Source: JANNAT01 sp043766915 (GTDB taxonomy: Bacteria > Pseudomonadota > Alphaproteobacteria > Rhodobacterales > Rhodobacteraceae). Taken from it: 11,847 bases of DNA. Of this stretch, positions 6,134 to 11,847 are shown piece by piece. The stretch covers positions 1 through 11,847 of the forward strand of contig JAYUHO010000232.1 of the NCBI GenBank assembly GCA_043766915.1, read 5' to 3'. Under the pieces are notes generated by a model. That model searched no databases, was not told the origin of the DNA, and worked only from the letters and a program-made list of their open reading frames with translations. Numbering within the stretch: position 1 is the first letter of the stretch; every line of letters starts with the position of its first letter. A program made the translations under genes and the position numbers.

Positions 6134-8698
6134 ATGCTGTTAAGAACGAGGTTGAGGATGGCTATGGGCGTGTTTTCTTTATTGGCAGAGGTGTTGTTCG
6201 TGGGCCATTCGCTTGTGGGTCCGACGCTGCCCGCGTTGGTCGAGGCGGCGCTGCAACAAATGGACCAACCCTCAAAGGCGCAGGCGCAGATCATCAATGG
6301 CGCAACGCTGGCGTATAACTGGGATCATGCGGCAGAGGCTGAAGGCGTTGATGCCCGCGCAAGGCTGGCAGATCGCGGCACCGATGTCCTGATCCTGACC
6401 GAAGCCCAGCCTTTTGCAGCGAATGTTACGTGGTCGGACACAGCCGAAAACATCGCCAAATTCGCAGGGCTTGCCGTGGCGACCAACCCCGACACCCGCG
6501 TGTATTTGTATGAAACCTGGCCCAGTCTGAAATCAGCCCCCGGCGCGGTGATTGCAGGCGATGAGGGGGCAGGCATCGCGTGGCGCGAACGTCTGGCACT
6601 CGATTTGCCACTGTGGCAAGGCGCGGTCACGCAAGCTGCCGCCTTGTCGGGCCATAAGGTCGAACTGATCCCTGCAGGGCAGGCGATGGGCCACCTGGCG
6701 GACGAAATCGGCAAAGGGGCAGTTCCGGGGCTGACACATATTCAGGATGTATTCACCGATGATCTTCACCCCAACGGCAAGGGCCTGTATTTCCTTGCGA
6801 TGGTGCATGCAGGCGTGATTGCCCAGCGCAGCCCGCAGGGCCTGCCCGCCAAACTGACGCGGGCATGGACATCGCGCGATGCGGTGATCACCGACGCGCA
6901 GGCCCAGGCATTGCAGCGCATCGCGTGGGAAAGCCTGCAATCCTACGTGCCTGCCCAAGGGGTGGCGACGGATACGGCCGCAGACCCAGCCGCCACTGAT
7001 CCACAGCCCGCACCAGCCGTCCCTGCCGCAACCGCGCCGGACACGCCCCCAACAGACCCCGTTTTCCCCAGCTTTGCCCAGGTGACTAACACGCATCTTT
7101 CGCTTGGCCTCGCCGGGATCAACGATTGGTCTGTACAGCAACCCTTTCTGAACATCATGAAAACCGCCCGGCCTTGGGTGGGGCATTTGCCGGGGCAATG
7201 GGGCGGCTGGACCTATGATGATCTGGCGCGGGCGGGCGTTTTGTCGCCAAATGGCTGGCCCACATCGCTGCCGCCCGACCTGACGGGAATTTCGACGTTG
7301 ATCCTGACCGATCTTCCCGCCGATGCTTTGGGTGTGGCTGGTCGGTATCTGCTGACCTATTCCGGCAAAGGCACGTTGAAACTTGAAGGCCGGGCGCTGA
7401 TCGCCGGTACCGCCCCCGGGCAGATCATCTTTGACTACACCCCGGGCGAAGGGTCTGTCCTGATCACCCTCACCGCAATTGACCCCGCCGATCCGATCCG
7501 TGACATCACTGTGGTGCGCGCTGCACGGGCGGACATGCTGGCTCAGGGGGCTGTGTTCAACCCCGATTGGCTGGCCCGCATCCGCGGTGTGGCAGCGATC
7601 CGTTTCATGGATTGGATGGCCACCAATGACAGCCCGCTTGCCCACAGCGCCGATCGCCCCAAACCCACCGATTACACCTATGCCCGCATCGGCGCGCCCG
7701 CCGAGGTGATGGTGCAACTGGCCAATGACCTACAGGCAGACCCGTGGTTTACCCTGCCGCATTTGTCAGACGATGCGCTGGTCCGCCAATATGCCCAAAT
7801 CGTGCACGATCAGCTTGACCTGTCGCTGACCGCGAATGTCGAGTTTTCGAACGAGGTTTGGAACTGGCAATTTGCCCAGGCGCGCTGGGCTGAAGAGCAA
7901 GGCAAACTGCGCTGGGGGCAGGACAAGACCTGGGTGCAGTTTTACGCTCTGCGCGCTGCCGAAGTGACCGATATCTGGGCCGATGTGTTCAAAGACGCGC
8001 CACAGCGGCTGATACGGATTGTTGCGGTGCAAACTGGCTGGCTGGGGCTGGAAGACCAAGTTCTTGACGCGCCGTTGGTGGTGGCCGAAGGCCGCAAACC
8101 CCCGGCTGACAGTTTCGATGCCTATGCCATCACCGGGTATTTCAGCGCGCTTTTGGGGGCGGATGAAAAATACGTGACGATCAAGGATTGGCTGATCCAA
8201 TCCAAAACCGCAGCTGCCAACGCCGCAAAAACCCAAGGTCTGACCGGCGATGCGGCAATCGCCTATGTCGAGCAGCATAAATACGATGTGGCCTCAGGCC
8301 TGGCTGCGCGGGAACTGCGCGATGGTTCGGTCACCGGCGACCCGTCGGATAGCCTTAGCAAAGTCGTTACCGAAATCATCCCCTACCACGCCGCCATTGC
8401 CGCCGACCGCGGATTGCGACTGATGATGTATGAAGGCGGCAGCCATGTCGTCGGGTATGGCAAACAGGTCGAGGATGAATCGCTGAAAGAATTTTTCATT
8501 CACCTGAATTACACCCCCGAAATGGGCACCCTTTACGCCGAGCTTTTGGCGGGCTGGCAACGACAATCAGACGCGCCATTCAACGCCTTTGTTGATTTTT
8601 ATGCCCCCGGCAAATGGGGAAGTTGGGGGGCGTTGCGGCATTTGGGCGATGACAATCCCCGCTGGCAGGCGCTGATCAAAGGCTGCCTGACGTGCTAA
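6134..8698 (+). CDS. SGNH/GDSL-like hydrolase domain fused to a glycoside-hydrolase-like domain
   Basis: 854 aa from ATG 6134. Residues about 18-235 form an SGNH/GDSL-like unit: the nucleophile block EVLFVGHSLVG (Ser26), and the DxxH block TDDLHPNGKG (Asp209, His212). A Pro/Ala/Asp/Thr-rich linker covers 275-312. Residues about 313-850 look like a clan-A type (beta/alpha)8 glycosidase: EFSNEVWNWQFAQARW (570-585) has the Asn-Glu pair typical of the acid/base strand, and LMMYEGGSHV (763-772) offers Glu767 as a candidate nucleophile. A role as esterase plus glycosidase on an exported, perhaps acylated, polysaccharide is inference. MLLRTRLR followed by MAMGVFSLLA could be a short signal peptide, which is why 6134 was chosen; ATGs at 6158 and 6164 have better GAGG sites. 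Its stop overlaps the next gene by 7 nt. The reading frame stays open to 5693, but that part covers the opposite gene. Not assigned to a named family. Confidence 0.8.
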   Translation: MLLRTRLRMAMGVFSLLAEVLFVGHSLVGPTLPALVEAALQQMDQPSKAQAQIINGATLAYNWDHAAEAEGVDARARLADRGTDVLILTEAQPFAANVTWSDTAENIAKFAGLAVATNPDTRVYLYETWPSLKSAPGAVIAGDEGAGIAWRERLALDLPLWQGAVTQAAALSGHKVELIPAGQAMGHLADEIGKGAVPGLTHIQDVFTDDLHPNGKGLYFLAMVHAGVIAQRSPQGLPAKLTRAWTSRDAVITDAQAQALQRIAWESLQSYVPAQGVATDTAADPAATDPQPAPAVPAATAPDTPPTDPVFPSFAQVTNTHLSLGLAGINDWSVQQPFLNIMKTARPWVGHLPGQWGGWTYDDLARAGVLSPNGWPTSLPPDLTGISTLILTDLPADALGVAGRYLLTYSGKGTLKLEGRALIAGTAPGQIIFDYTPGEGSVLITLTAIDPADPIRDITVVRAARADMLAQGAVFNPDWLARIRGVAAIRFMDWMATNDSPLAHSADRPKPTDYTYARIGAPAEVMVQLANDLQADPWFTLPHLSDDALVRQYAQIVHDQLDLSLTANVEFSNEVWNWQFAQARWAEEQGKLRWGQDKTWVQFYALRAAEVTDIWADVFKDAPQRLIRIVAVQTGWLGLEDQVLDAPLVVAEGRKPPADSFDAYAITGYFSALLGADEKYVTIKDWLIQSKTAAANAAKTQGLTGDAAIAYVEQHKYDVASGLAARELRDGSVTGDPSDSLSKVVTEIIPYHAAIAADRGLRLMMYEGGSHVVGYGKQVEDESLKEFFIHLNYTPEMGTLYAELLAGWQRQSDAPFNAFVDFYAPGKWGSWGALRHLGDDNPRWQALIKGCLTC

Positions 8699-9507
8699 GT
8701 GTGATCATCCCGGCGTCAAACGAGGCAGGCTATATTGGCGCCTGTCTGACCGCTTTGTTTGCCTCAGGGCCGATGGCAGCCGAAGCGATTGTCGTGGCCA
8801 ATGGCTGCCACGATGACACAGCCGCAGTGGCGCGCGGCTGTGCCGGTCAGGCGGCCAGCGCTGGGTGGGGGTATAAAGTGATCGAGCTTGCGCAAGGCGG
8901 CAAACCAAACGCGTTGAACCATGGCGAGGCCGCGGCACAGGGCACGATGTTCGCCTATCTTGACGCCGACGTGCAGGTTAGCCCCGCCTTGATGGGCCAG
9001 TTGATGGCAGCATTACACCCCGAAGGCCCCATCTACGCCACCGGAACCGCCCGCATCCCGCCCGCCAAATCCGCCGTCACCCGCGCCTATGCCCGGTTCT
9101 GGCAATGTCTTCCCTTCGCGCAATCCATTGCTCCGGGTTATGGCCTATTTGCCGTCAACGCATCGGGCCGTGCGCTGTGGGGGCCATTCCCGGGTATCAT
9201 TTCTGACGACACATTCGTGCGCCTGCAGTTTACGCCCGATCACCGCAGGCAAGTGCCGGCACCCTATGACTGGCCCATGATCGAGGGCTTTGCAGCCCTT
9301 ACCCGCGTGCGCCGCCGCCAAGACGCAGGTGTTGCCGAAATTGCGCTGCTGTATCCCGGTCTGATGGACCATGAAGGCAAGGCCGACTTGGGAAAGGCAA
9401 AGCTGATCGGCCTGGCGCTGCGCGATCCTGTCGGTTTTGCAACTTATGCCGCTGTGTCATTGGCGGTGCGCCTGCGACGCGGGAACGGCTGGGTGCGCGG
9501 GCGATAG
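8692..9507 (+). CDS. Family 2 glycosyltransferase (GT-A fold)
   Basis: 271 aa. It should transfer a sugar from a nucleotide donor at the cytoplasmic membrane face. It opens with the GT2 strand LSVIIPASNEAGYIG (2-16), followed by IVVANGCHDDTAAVA (33-47), GKPNALNHGEA (70-80) and the metal/donor motif YLDADVQVS with DAD at 91-93. PGYGLFAVNASG (148-159) and ISDDTFVR (170-177) match the acceptor-side block with the probable catalytic Asp. A short hydrophobic stretch (about 236-261) near the C-terminus could be a membrane anchor; there are no multiple membrane spans, so this is not a processive synthase. The start is GTG, inside the end of the previous gene (7-nt overlap), with AAAGG 9 nt upstream; the two are almost certainly cotranslated. 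It ends 1 nt from the convergent toxin gene. Donor and product are unknown. Confidence 0.9.
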   Translation: MLSVIIPASNEAGYIGACLTALFASGPMAAEAIVVANGCHDDTAAVARGCAGQAASAGWGYKVIELAQGGKPNALNHGEAAAQGTMFAYLDADVQVSPALMGQLMAALHPEGPIYATGTARIPPAKSAVTRAYARFWQCLPFAQSIAPGYGLFAVNASGRALWGPFPGIISDDTFVRLQFTPDHRRQVPAPYDWPMIEGFAALTRVRRRQDAGVAEIALLYPGLMDHEGKADLGKAKLIGLALRDPVGFATYAAVSLAVRLRRGNGWVRGR

Positions 9508-9508
9508 G

Positions 9509-9952
9509 TTACGGCGTCAACCGATCATCAAACCGGAAAGGGTCGTGCACCACCAACCGAACGTCTGACATGCCAGGATGCGTGGGGTTCAACAAAATAT
9601 TCGTCTCAAGGTGGATCACAAAACTTGGCACCCGCACCGCGAAACTGGACCGGCCAGCGATCCACGCGTCACCATGCCTGCGGCATTCGCGGTGATCAAG
9701 TCCTTTGCCGTCTATCTGCGACACTTCGCCATCCGGCAATTCCAACCCAACAGCCACCATCGGCGGCAACGCCCCCGCTCTGCGCATCGCAGGTGGCAAA
9801 TGCACCAAAATCTCTAACACAGCCAAGGCCAGCGATGACGCACAATAGACCATCGCCACGCCCGGGCTGTTCCATCGCCCGCCCCAAAGCCGCGCACCTT
9901 CGCCATCCAGCCCCGGCGCATGTTCGGGTTTGGTCAGCCGCCAGATCAGCAC
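9509..9952 (-). CDS. RES-domain toxin of a type II toxin-antitoxin module
   Basis: 147 aa. RES toxins deplete NAD+ (phosphorolysis or hydrolysis) or, in one case, ADP-ribosylate a host enzyme; in each case growth stops. Visible family blocks are WRLTKPEHA (4-12), GEGARLWGGRWNSPG (17-31) with conserved Arg26, VYCASSLALAVLEILVHL (35-52) with Tyr36, Ser39/40 and Glu47, then GDAWIAGRSSFAVRVPSFVIHLE (94-116, with Ser110) and NILLNPTHPG (118-127). Length and motif order are those of a complete RES protein with no key residue missing. The start is a GTG that abuts the antitoxin stop codon (TAG then GTG, no gap), so translation probably depends on termination of the antitoxin. The stop faces the glycosyltransferase stop with one base between them. 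The exact chemistry (NAD+ hydrolysis or phosphorolysis) cannot be told from sequence. Confidence 0.93.
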   Translation of the reverse strand: MLIWRLTKPEHAPGLDGEGARLWGGRWNSPGVAMVYCASSLALAVLEILVHLPPAMRRAGALPPMVAVGLELPDGEVSQIDGKGLDHRECRRHGDAWIAGRSSFAVRVPSFVIHLETNILLNPTHPGMSDVRLVVHDPFRFDDRLTP

Positions 9953-10438
9953 CTAACCGAAAACGCCGTGTTCTATGCGACCTAAAACTGCCTCGACCTC
10001 ACGCCCCCCCAGATCAGTGCGCGCCATCTGAATGGGAACAAGGCCATCCAAAGCGGGGTTGGCGCTGCGCAGCCATTCGTCTGCCAGAGTACTGTCCTCA
10101 AAAACCTGCCGTGCCATGGCGACCACGCGAAGCAGCCGCGCGATGCCGTCGGCTTCGTCGATCTTAAGATTCTCACCTTCTGCGATCCGACGATCAAGTG
10201 TGCGGTCCGGGATAATCTGGCGGATGTCGTCACGGGTCAGACCTGATGTGTCTAGCGAGCGGGCCACACCAGAAGGGATACCAGTCTTAACCGACTTGTA
10301 GGAGCCAAAATGAAGTGCTTCGTCCGACGATTTATTGACGACAAAACCCTTGGCTGCAATTGTTGATCCGCCGGTTCGAATGTCAAACGACTTCTCTACC
10401 ACGTTCCGCGCAACATCCTTCTTTTGCTTCTCAGCCAT
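9953..10438 (-). CDS. Xre/MbcA/ParS-type antitoxin (DUF2384 C-terminus)
   Basis: 161 aa. Partner of the RES toxin: it binds and blocks the toxin and, in this family, represses its own promoter. A basic N-terminus (about 1-30) leads to a helical Xre-like region (about 59-110, including SGVARSLDTSGLTRDDIRQ and RTLDRRIAEG). The C-terminal toxin-binding part (about 111-161) carries EWLRSANPALDGLVPIQMARTD and GREVEAVLGRIEHGVFG, close to the usual DUF2384 ending. The ATG at 10438 was chosen because AGGTGG lies 6 nt upstream. An in-frame GTG-type extension to 10492 would run through the palindrome and the promoter and is unlikely. Gene order antitoxin then toxin is normal for RES-Xre modules. The gene sits 57 nt after the exodeoxyribonuclease III stop. 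Confidence 0.92.
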   Translation of the reverse strand: MAEKQKKDVARNVVEKSFDIRTGGSTIAAKGFVVNKSSDEALHFGSYKSVKTGIPSGVARSLDTSGLTRDDIRQIIPDRTLDRRIAEGENLKIDEADGIARLLRVVAMARQVFEDSTLADEWLRSANPALDGLVPIQMARTDLGGREVEAVLGRIEHGVFG

Positions 10439-10444
10439 GATCCG

Positions 10445-10450
10445 CCACCT
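10445..10450 (-). promoter_or_regulatory. Ribosome binding site of the antitoxin
   Basis: AGGTGG on the minus strand, 6 nt before the ATG at 10438. This fixes the start well inside the longer open frame, and leaves the upstream palindrome untranslated. Confidence 0.75.
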
Positions 10451-10485
10451 CGCCATTTGCCATATATTATCACGGCAAATGGCGA
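10450..10485. promoter_or_regulatory. Perfect palindromic operator of the toxin-antitoxin operon
   Basis: TCGCCATTTGCC and its exact reverse complement GGCAAATGGCGA are separated by a 12-nt AT-rich spacer. The 36-nt dyad lies between the exodeoxyribonuclease III stop and the antitoxin ATG. It encloses the candidate -10 element, and its right arm fills part of the -35/-10 spacer. Position and symmetry fit autorepression by the antitoxin or the toxin-antitoxin complex. No T-run follows, so a terminator is unlikely. Confidence 0.75.
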
Positions 10486-10492
10486 AAGTCAC
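10464..10492 (-). promoter_or_regulatory. Candidate promoter of the toxin-antitoxin operon
   Basis: On the minus strand GTGACT (10492-10487) and TAATAT (10469-10464) are 17 nt apart; each matches its sigma70 consensus at four of six positions. The -35 region begins a few bases downstream of the exodeoxyribonuclease III stop codon. The palindrome at 10450-10485 covers the -10 element and most of the spacer. Confidence 0.5.
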
Positions 10493-10495
10493 GCC

Positions 10496-11284
10496 CTACA
10501 AATCAAACGTGGCAAACACCGGCGCGTGATCGGAAGGCTGCTCCCACCCGCGCACGTCGCGCAGAATGCGGCTGCTGTGGGCCGATTTCGCAATATCGCC
10601 CGTCGCCCAGATATGATCCAACCGGCGGCCTTTATCGGCGCTGTTCCAATCAGCGGCGCGATAACTCCACCAGCTGTACAGCTTGCCATCGGGAATATCA
10701 TTGCGGGTGACATCCGCCCACCCACCCGCCTCCATGACCACGCCCAGATGGTCCACTTCAATCGGGGTATGGCTGACGATTTTCAACAGACTTTTATGAT
10801 CCCACACATCATCTTCGCGCGGGGCGATGTTCAGATCACCCACCAGAATGGCGCGATCGGGCCGTTCCCAATGAAAATGATCCCGCATTTCGGTCAGAAA
10901 ATCCAGCTTTTGGCCGAATTTCACATTCTCGTCGCGGTCGGGCACATCACCACCAGCAGGCACATAGAAATTGTGAATCGTCACCCCGTTTTCCAATTGC
11001 GCCGCAACGTGGCGTGCGTGGTCAAGCCCGGCAAAATCCCGCCCGCCTGCATCCATGATTGGCAGCTTCGACAAAATCGCGACGCCATTGTAACCCTTCT
11101 GTCCCCGCGCCACCATGTAGCGGTAGCCAAGCGCCTGAAACTGCAGCAATGGAATGCTTTCAACCGGGCTTTTGCATTCTTGCAGGCACAAGATATCGGG
11201 TTGTTCCTGCCCCATCAGCCGCGCCACCAACCCCTCACGCAACCGCACCGAATTGATGTTCCAAGTAGCAAGCGTAAAGGCCAT
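10496..11284 (-). CDS. xth: Exodeoxyribonuclease III (ExoIII/AP endonuclease family)
   Basis: Mg2+-dependent repair nuclease that cuts at abasic sites and removes 3' blocks in base excision repair. 262 aa, usual for the family (E. coli ExoIII 268). All active-site blocks are present: ATWNINSVR (6-14, Asn9), ILCLQECK (31-38, metal-binding Glu36), GYNGVAILS (64-72), HNFYVPAGG (104-112, Tyr108), LVGDLNIAP (147-155, Asp150 and Asn152), RLDHIWAT (221-228, Asp223) and QPSDHAPV (249-256, catalytic Asp252-His253). The ATG at 11284 has AAGGAA 7 nt upstream; an in-frame start 24 nt earlier lies before this site and is unlikely. The gene is upstream of and co-directional with the toxin-antitoxin operon, which seems to have its own promoter. 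No clear promoter was found for it in the repeat-rich DNA upstream. Confidence 0.97.
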   Translation of the reverse strand: MAFTLATWNINSVRLREGLVARLMGQEQPDILCLQECKSPVESIPLLQFQALGYRYMVARGQKGYNGVAILSKLPIMDAGGRDFAGLDHARHVAAQLENGVTIHNFYVPAGGDVPDRDENVKFGQKLDFLTEMRDHFHWERPDRAILVGDLNIAPREDDVWDHKSLLKIVSHTPIEVDHLGVVMEAGGWADVTRNDIPDGKLYSWWSYRAADWNSADKGRRLDHIWATGDIAKSAHSSRILRDVRGWEQPSDHAPVFATFDL

Positions 11285-11326
11285 CGCAGGGTTCCTTTTT
11301 AACGTCACAAATGCAGACGGCAGAGC

Positions 11327-11402
11327 CTAAAGTGTTTTGCATTTAATGTGGTTCACCACATAAAATGCAAAACGCAACATTCCAAGTCTCTGTTTGTCAT
11401 GG
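11327..11402. repeat. Composite repeat, copy 1
   Basis: A hairpin part (11327-11373) leads into a 35-nt segment (11368-11402) that recurs at 11810-11844 with only two mismatches; its first 23 nt are identical in both copies. The part before it (from CTAAAGTG) also aligns with the sequence from CTAGGGTG at 11770, with a few gaps. The whole unit is therefore about 76 nt. No transposase is nearby, so this is a non-autonomous or regulatory-type intergenic repeat. Confidence 0.8.
11334..11373. repeat. 18-bp inverted repeat (hairpin) with 4-nt loop
   Basis: GTTTTGCATTTAATGTGG pairs with CCACATAAAATGCAAAAC around the loop TTCA, with a single mismatch (11345/11362). No long T-run follows on either strand, so it is not a standard terminator. 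It lies about 50-90 nt upstream of the exodeoxyribonuclease III start and overlaps the repeat. Confidence 0.85.
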
Positions 11403-11437
11403 TTTGGAGTCAATCTGAAGCAGATTGACTCCAAACC
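11401..11437. repeat. Perfect 17-bp inverted repeat with 3-nt loop
   Basis: GGTTTGGAGTCAATCTG and its exact reverse complement are separated by AAG. It begins at the last two bases of repeat copy 1. There is no T-run on either side. Any RNA from either strand would form a very stable stem. Confidence 0.9.
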
Positions 11438-11495
11438 GCTGTAACGTGTTTTGTGACATATCCTCTATAGAAAATATCGAATCTCGCCCCAGCTT

Positions 11496-11822
11496 TTAGT
11501 GTCGGACGCCGAAACATGCAGCTTTCACAAGATCAAAAGGCCTTCGGTTCACAAGCGAAACACCACGCCTGCGGCCAACGCAGGGGGCCCAGACCATCAG
11601 CATTGAACAGCTGAGAAAAAGGGCGCCCGGCACGGGGCCGGGCGGAAGGTCCAACAGGGAGATGATCCAGAGTAACATGCCAAGTGCCACTTGTGATTGT
11701 ATGATCGGAAATTTCGACCCGCCATGGTTTTTTCGCAACAAACGCCGGCGCGGCATGGAAACGCCTGCTCTAGGGTGTGTTGATTTCAATGGGTTCATCT
11801 CACTGAAAACAAAACGCAACAT
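11496..11822 (-). CDS. Doubtful small hypothetical membrane protein
   Basis: An open frame of 108 codons. An internal start at residue 22 (MPRRRLLRKNHGG) would give a basic N-terminus followed by hydrophobic segments around LGMLLWIISLLDL and GALFLSCSMLMVWA, joined by PPGPVPG, then a basic tail: the profile of a small two-span inner-membrane protein. Against it: the first ATG lies inside repeat copy 2, no good Shine-Dalgarno precedes either start, rare codons (ATA, TTA, CGA, AGG) are frequent unlike the neighbours, and a terminator-like hairpin lies within it. I do not recognise the product. It may be a chance frame or a remnant. Confidence 0.22.
   Translation of the reverse strand: MLRFVFSEMNPLKSTHPRAGVSMPRRRLLRKNHGGSKFPIIQSQVALGMLLWIISLLDLPPGPVPGALFLSCSMLMVWAPCVGRRRGVSLVNRRPFDLVKAACFGVRH
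11616..11643 (-). terminator. Terminator-like GC hairpin with T-run
   Basis: On the minus strand GCCCGGC and GCCGGGC (7 bp, loop CCCGT) are followed by GCCC and then TTTTT. The 4-nt spacer before the T-run is longer than ideal. It could end a leftward transcript entering from beyond the window, which would argue against the ORF that contains it. Confidence 0.35.
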
Positions 11823-11844
11823 TCCAAGTCTCAGTTTGTCTTGG
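11770..11844. repeat. Composite repeat, copy 2
   Basis: Same orientation as copy 1, about 442 nt further on. The 35-nt block 11810-11844 is the conserved part. The preceding part is more diverged: its hairpin is degraded to short arms (TTTCAATG against a near match CACTGAAA). The sequence that would correspond to the perfect 17-bp hairpin after copy 1 falls beyond the window end. Confidence 0.75.
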
Positions 11845-11847
11845 GGT

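Larger units (their letters stand above)
11285..11847. other. Repeat-rich, mostly non-coding stretch
   Basis: This stretch of more than 550 nt upstream of exodeoxyribonuclease III holds no gene I can support with confidence. The part from about 11330 to 11500 is clearly richer in A+T than the rest of the window. It contains two copies of a composite repeat, two strong hairpins, a terminator-like structure and one doubtful ORF, each listed separately. Confidence 0.7.

Noticed and set aside
6533..7717. 394-codon minus-strand frame
   Set aside because: Antisense to the SGNH/glycosidase-like gene, whose active-site motifs are clear; the frame has no domain.
10439..10492. Earlier antitoxin start
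   Set aside because: It would translate the operator palindrome and the -10 region, and the ATG at 10438 has a good ribosome site.
10424..11302. 292-codon plus-strand frame
   Set aside because: Antisense to exodeoxyribonuclease III and crosses the toxin-antitoxin control region.
11334..11437. Rho-independent terminators
   Set aside because: Both stems are strong but neither strand has a T-run directly after them.
11327..11847. CRISPR array
   Set aside because: Only two repeat copies 442 nt apart, with no regular short spacers and no cas genes.

Overview
The window looks like chromosomal DNA of a GC-rich alphaproteobacterium of the order Rhodobacterales (Roseobacter/Rhodobacter group). The order heparinase-like gene, purH, lspA is typical of that group. 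Codon use, the short spacers and the RES/Xre and ExoIII proteins also fit. No rRNA, tRNA, CRISPR array or intact insertion sequence was seen. The order-level placement is an inference from gene content, not from a marker gene.

Layout from left to right. (1) 1-3655, minus strand: a tightly packed set of a heparinase II/III-like protein, purH (last two steps of IMP synthesis) and lspA (lipoprotein signal peptidase, cut by the window edge). A good sigma70-type promoter lies just upstream, at 3732-3760. (2) 3782-5986, minus strand: a two-gene saccharopine unit, a LYS1-type enzyme followed by a LYS9-type enzyme. Together they would interconvert lysine plus 2-oxoglutarate with aminoadipate semialdehyde plus glutamate. 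In bacteria this most often means lysine breakdown. (3) 6134-9507, plus strand, divergent from (2): a large protein joining an SGNH/GDSL-like domain to a glycoside-hydrolase-like domain, overlapping by 7 nt a small family-2 glycosyltransferase. This is probably a polysaccharide synthesis or modification pair. (4) 9509-10438, minus strand: a complete RES-Xre type II toxin-antitoxin module, with a 36-bp perfect-armed palindrome lying over its probable promoter. (5) 10496-11284, minus strand: exodeoxyribonuclease III. (6) 11285-11847: a mostly non-coding stretch with two copies of a 75-76 bp composite repeat, two strong hairpins and one doubtful small membrane-protein ORF.

No single new multi-gene system dominates the window. 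The most interesting items are the SGNH plus glycosidase-like fusion coupled to a glycosyltransferase, the dispersed palindromic repeat at the right end, the toxin-antitoxin operator, and the separate-gene saccharopine pathway. All functions are read from motifs in the translated sequence; no database search was possible.
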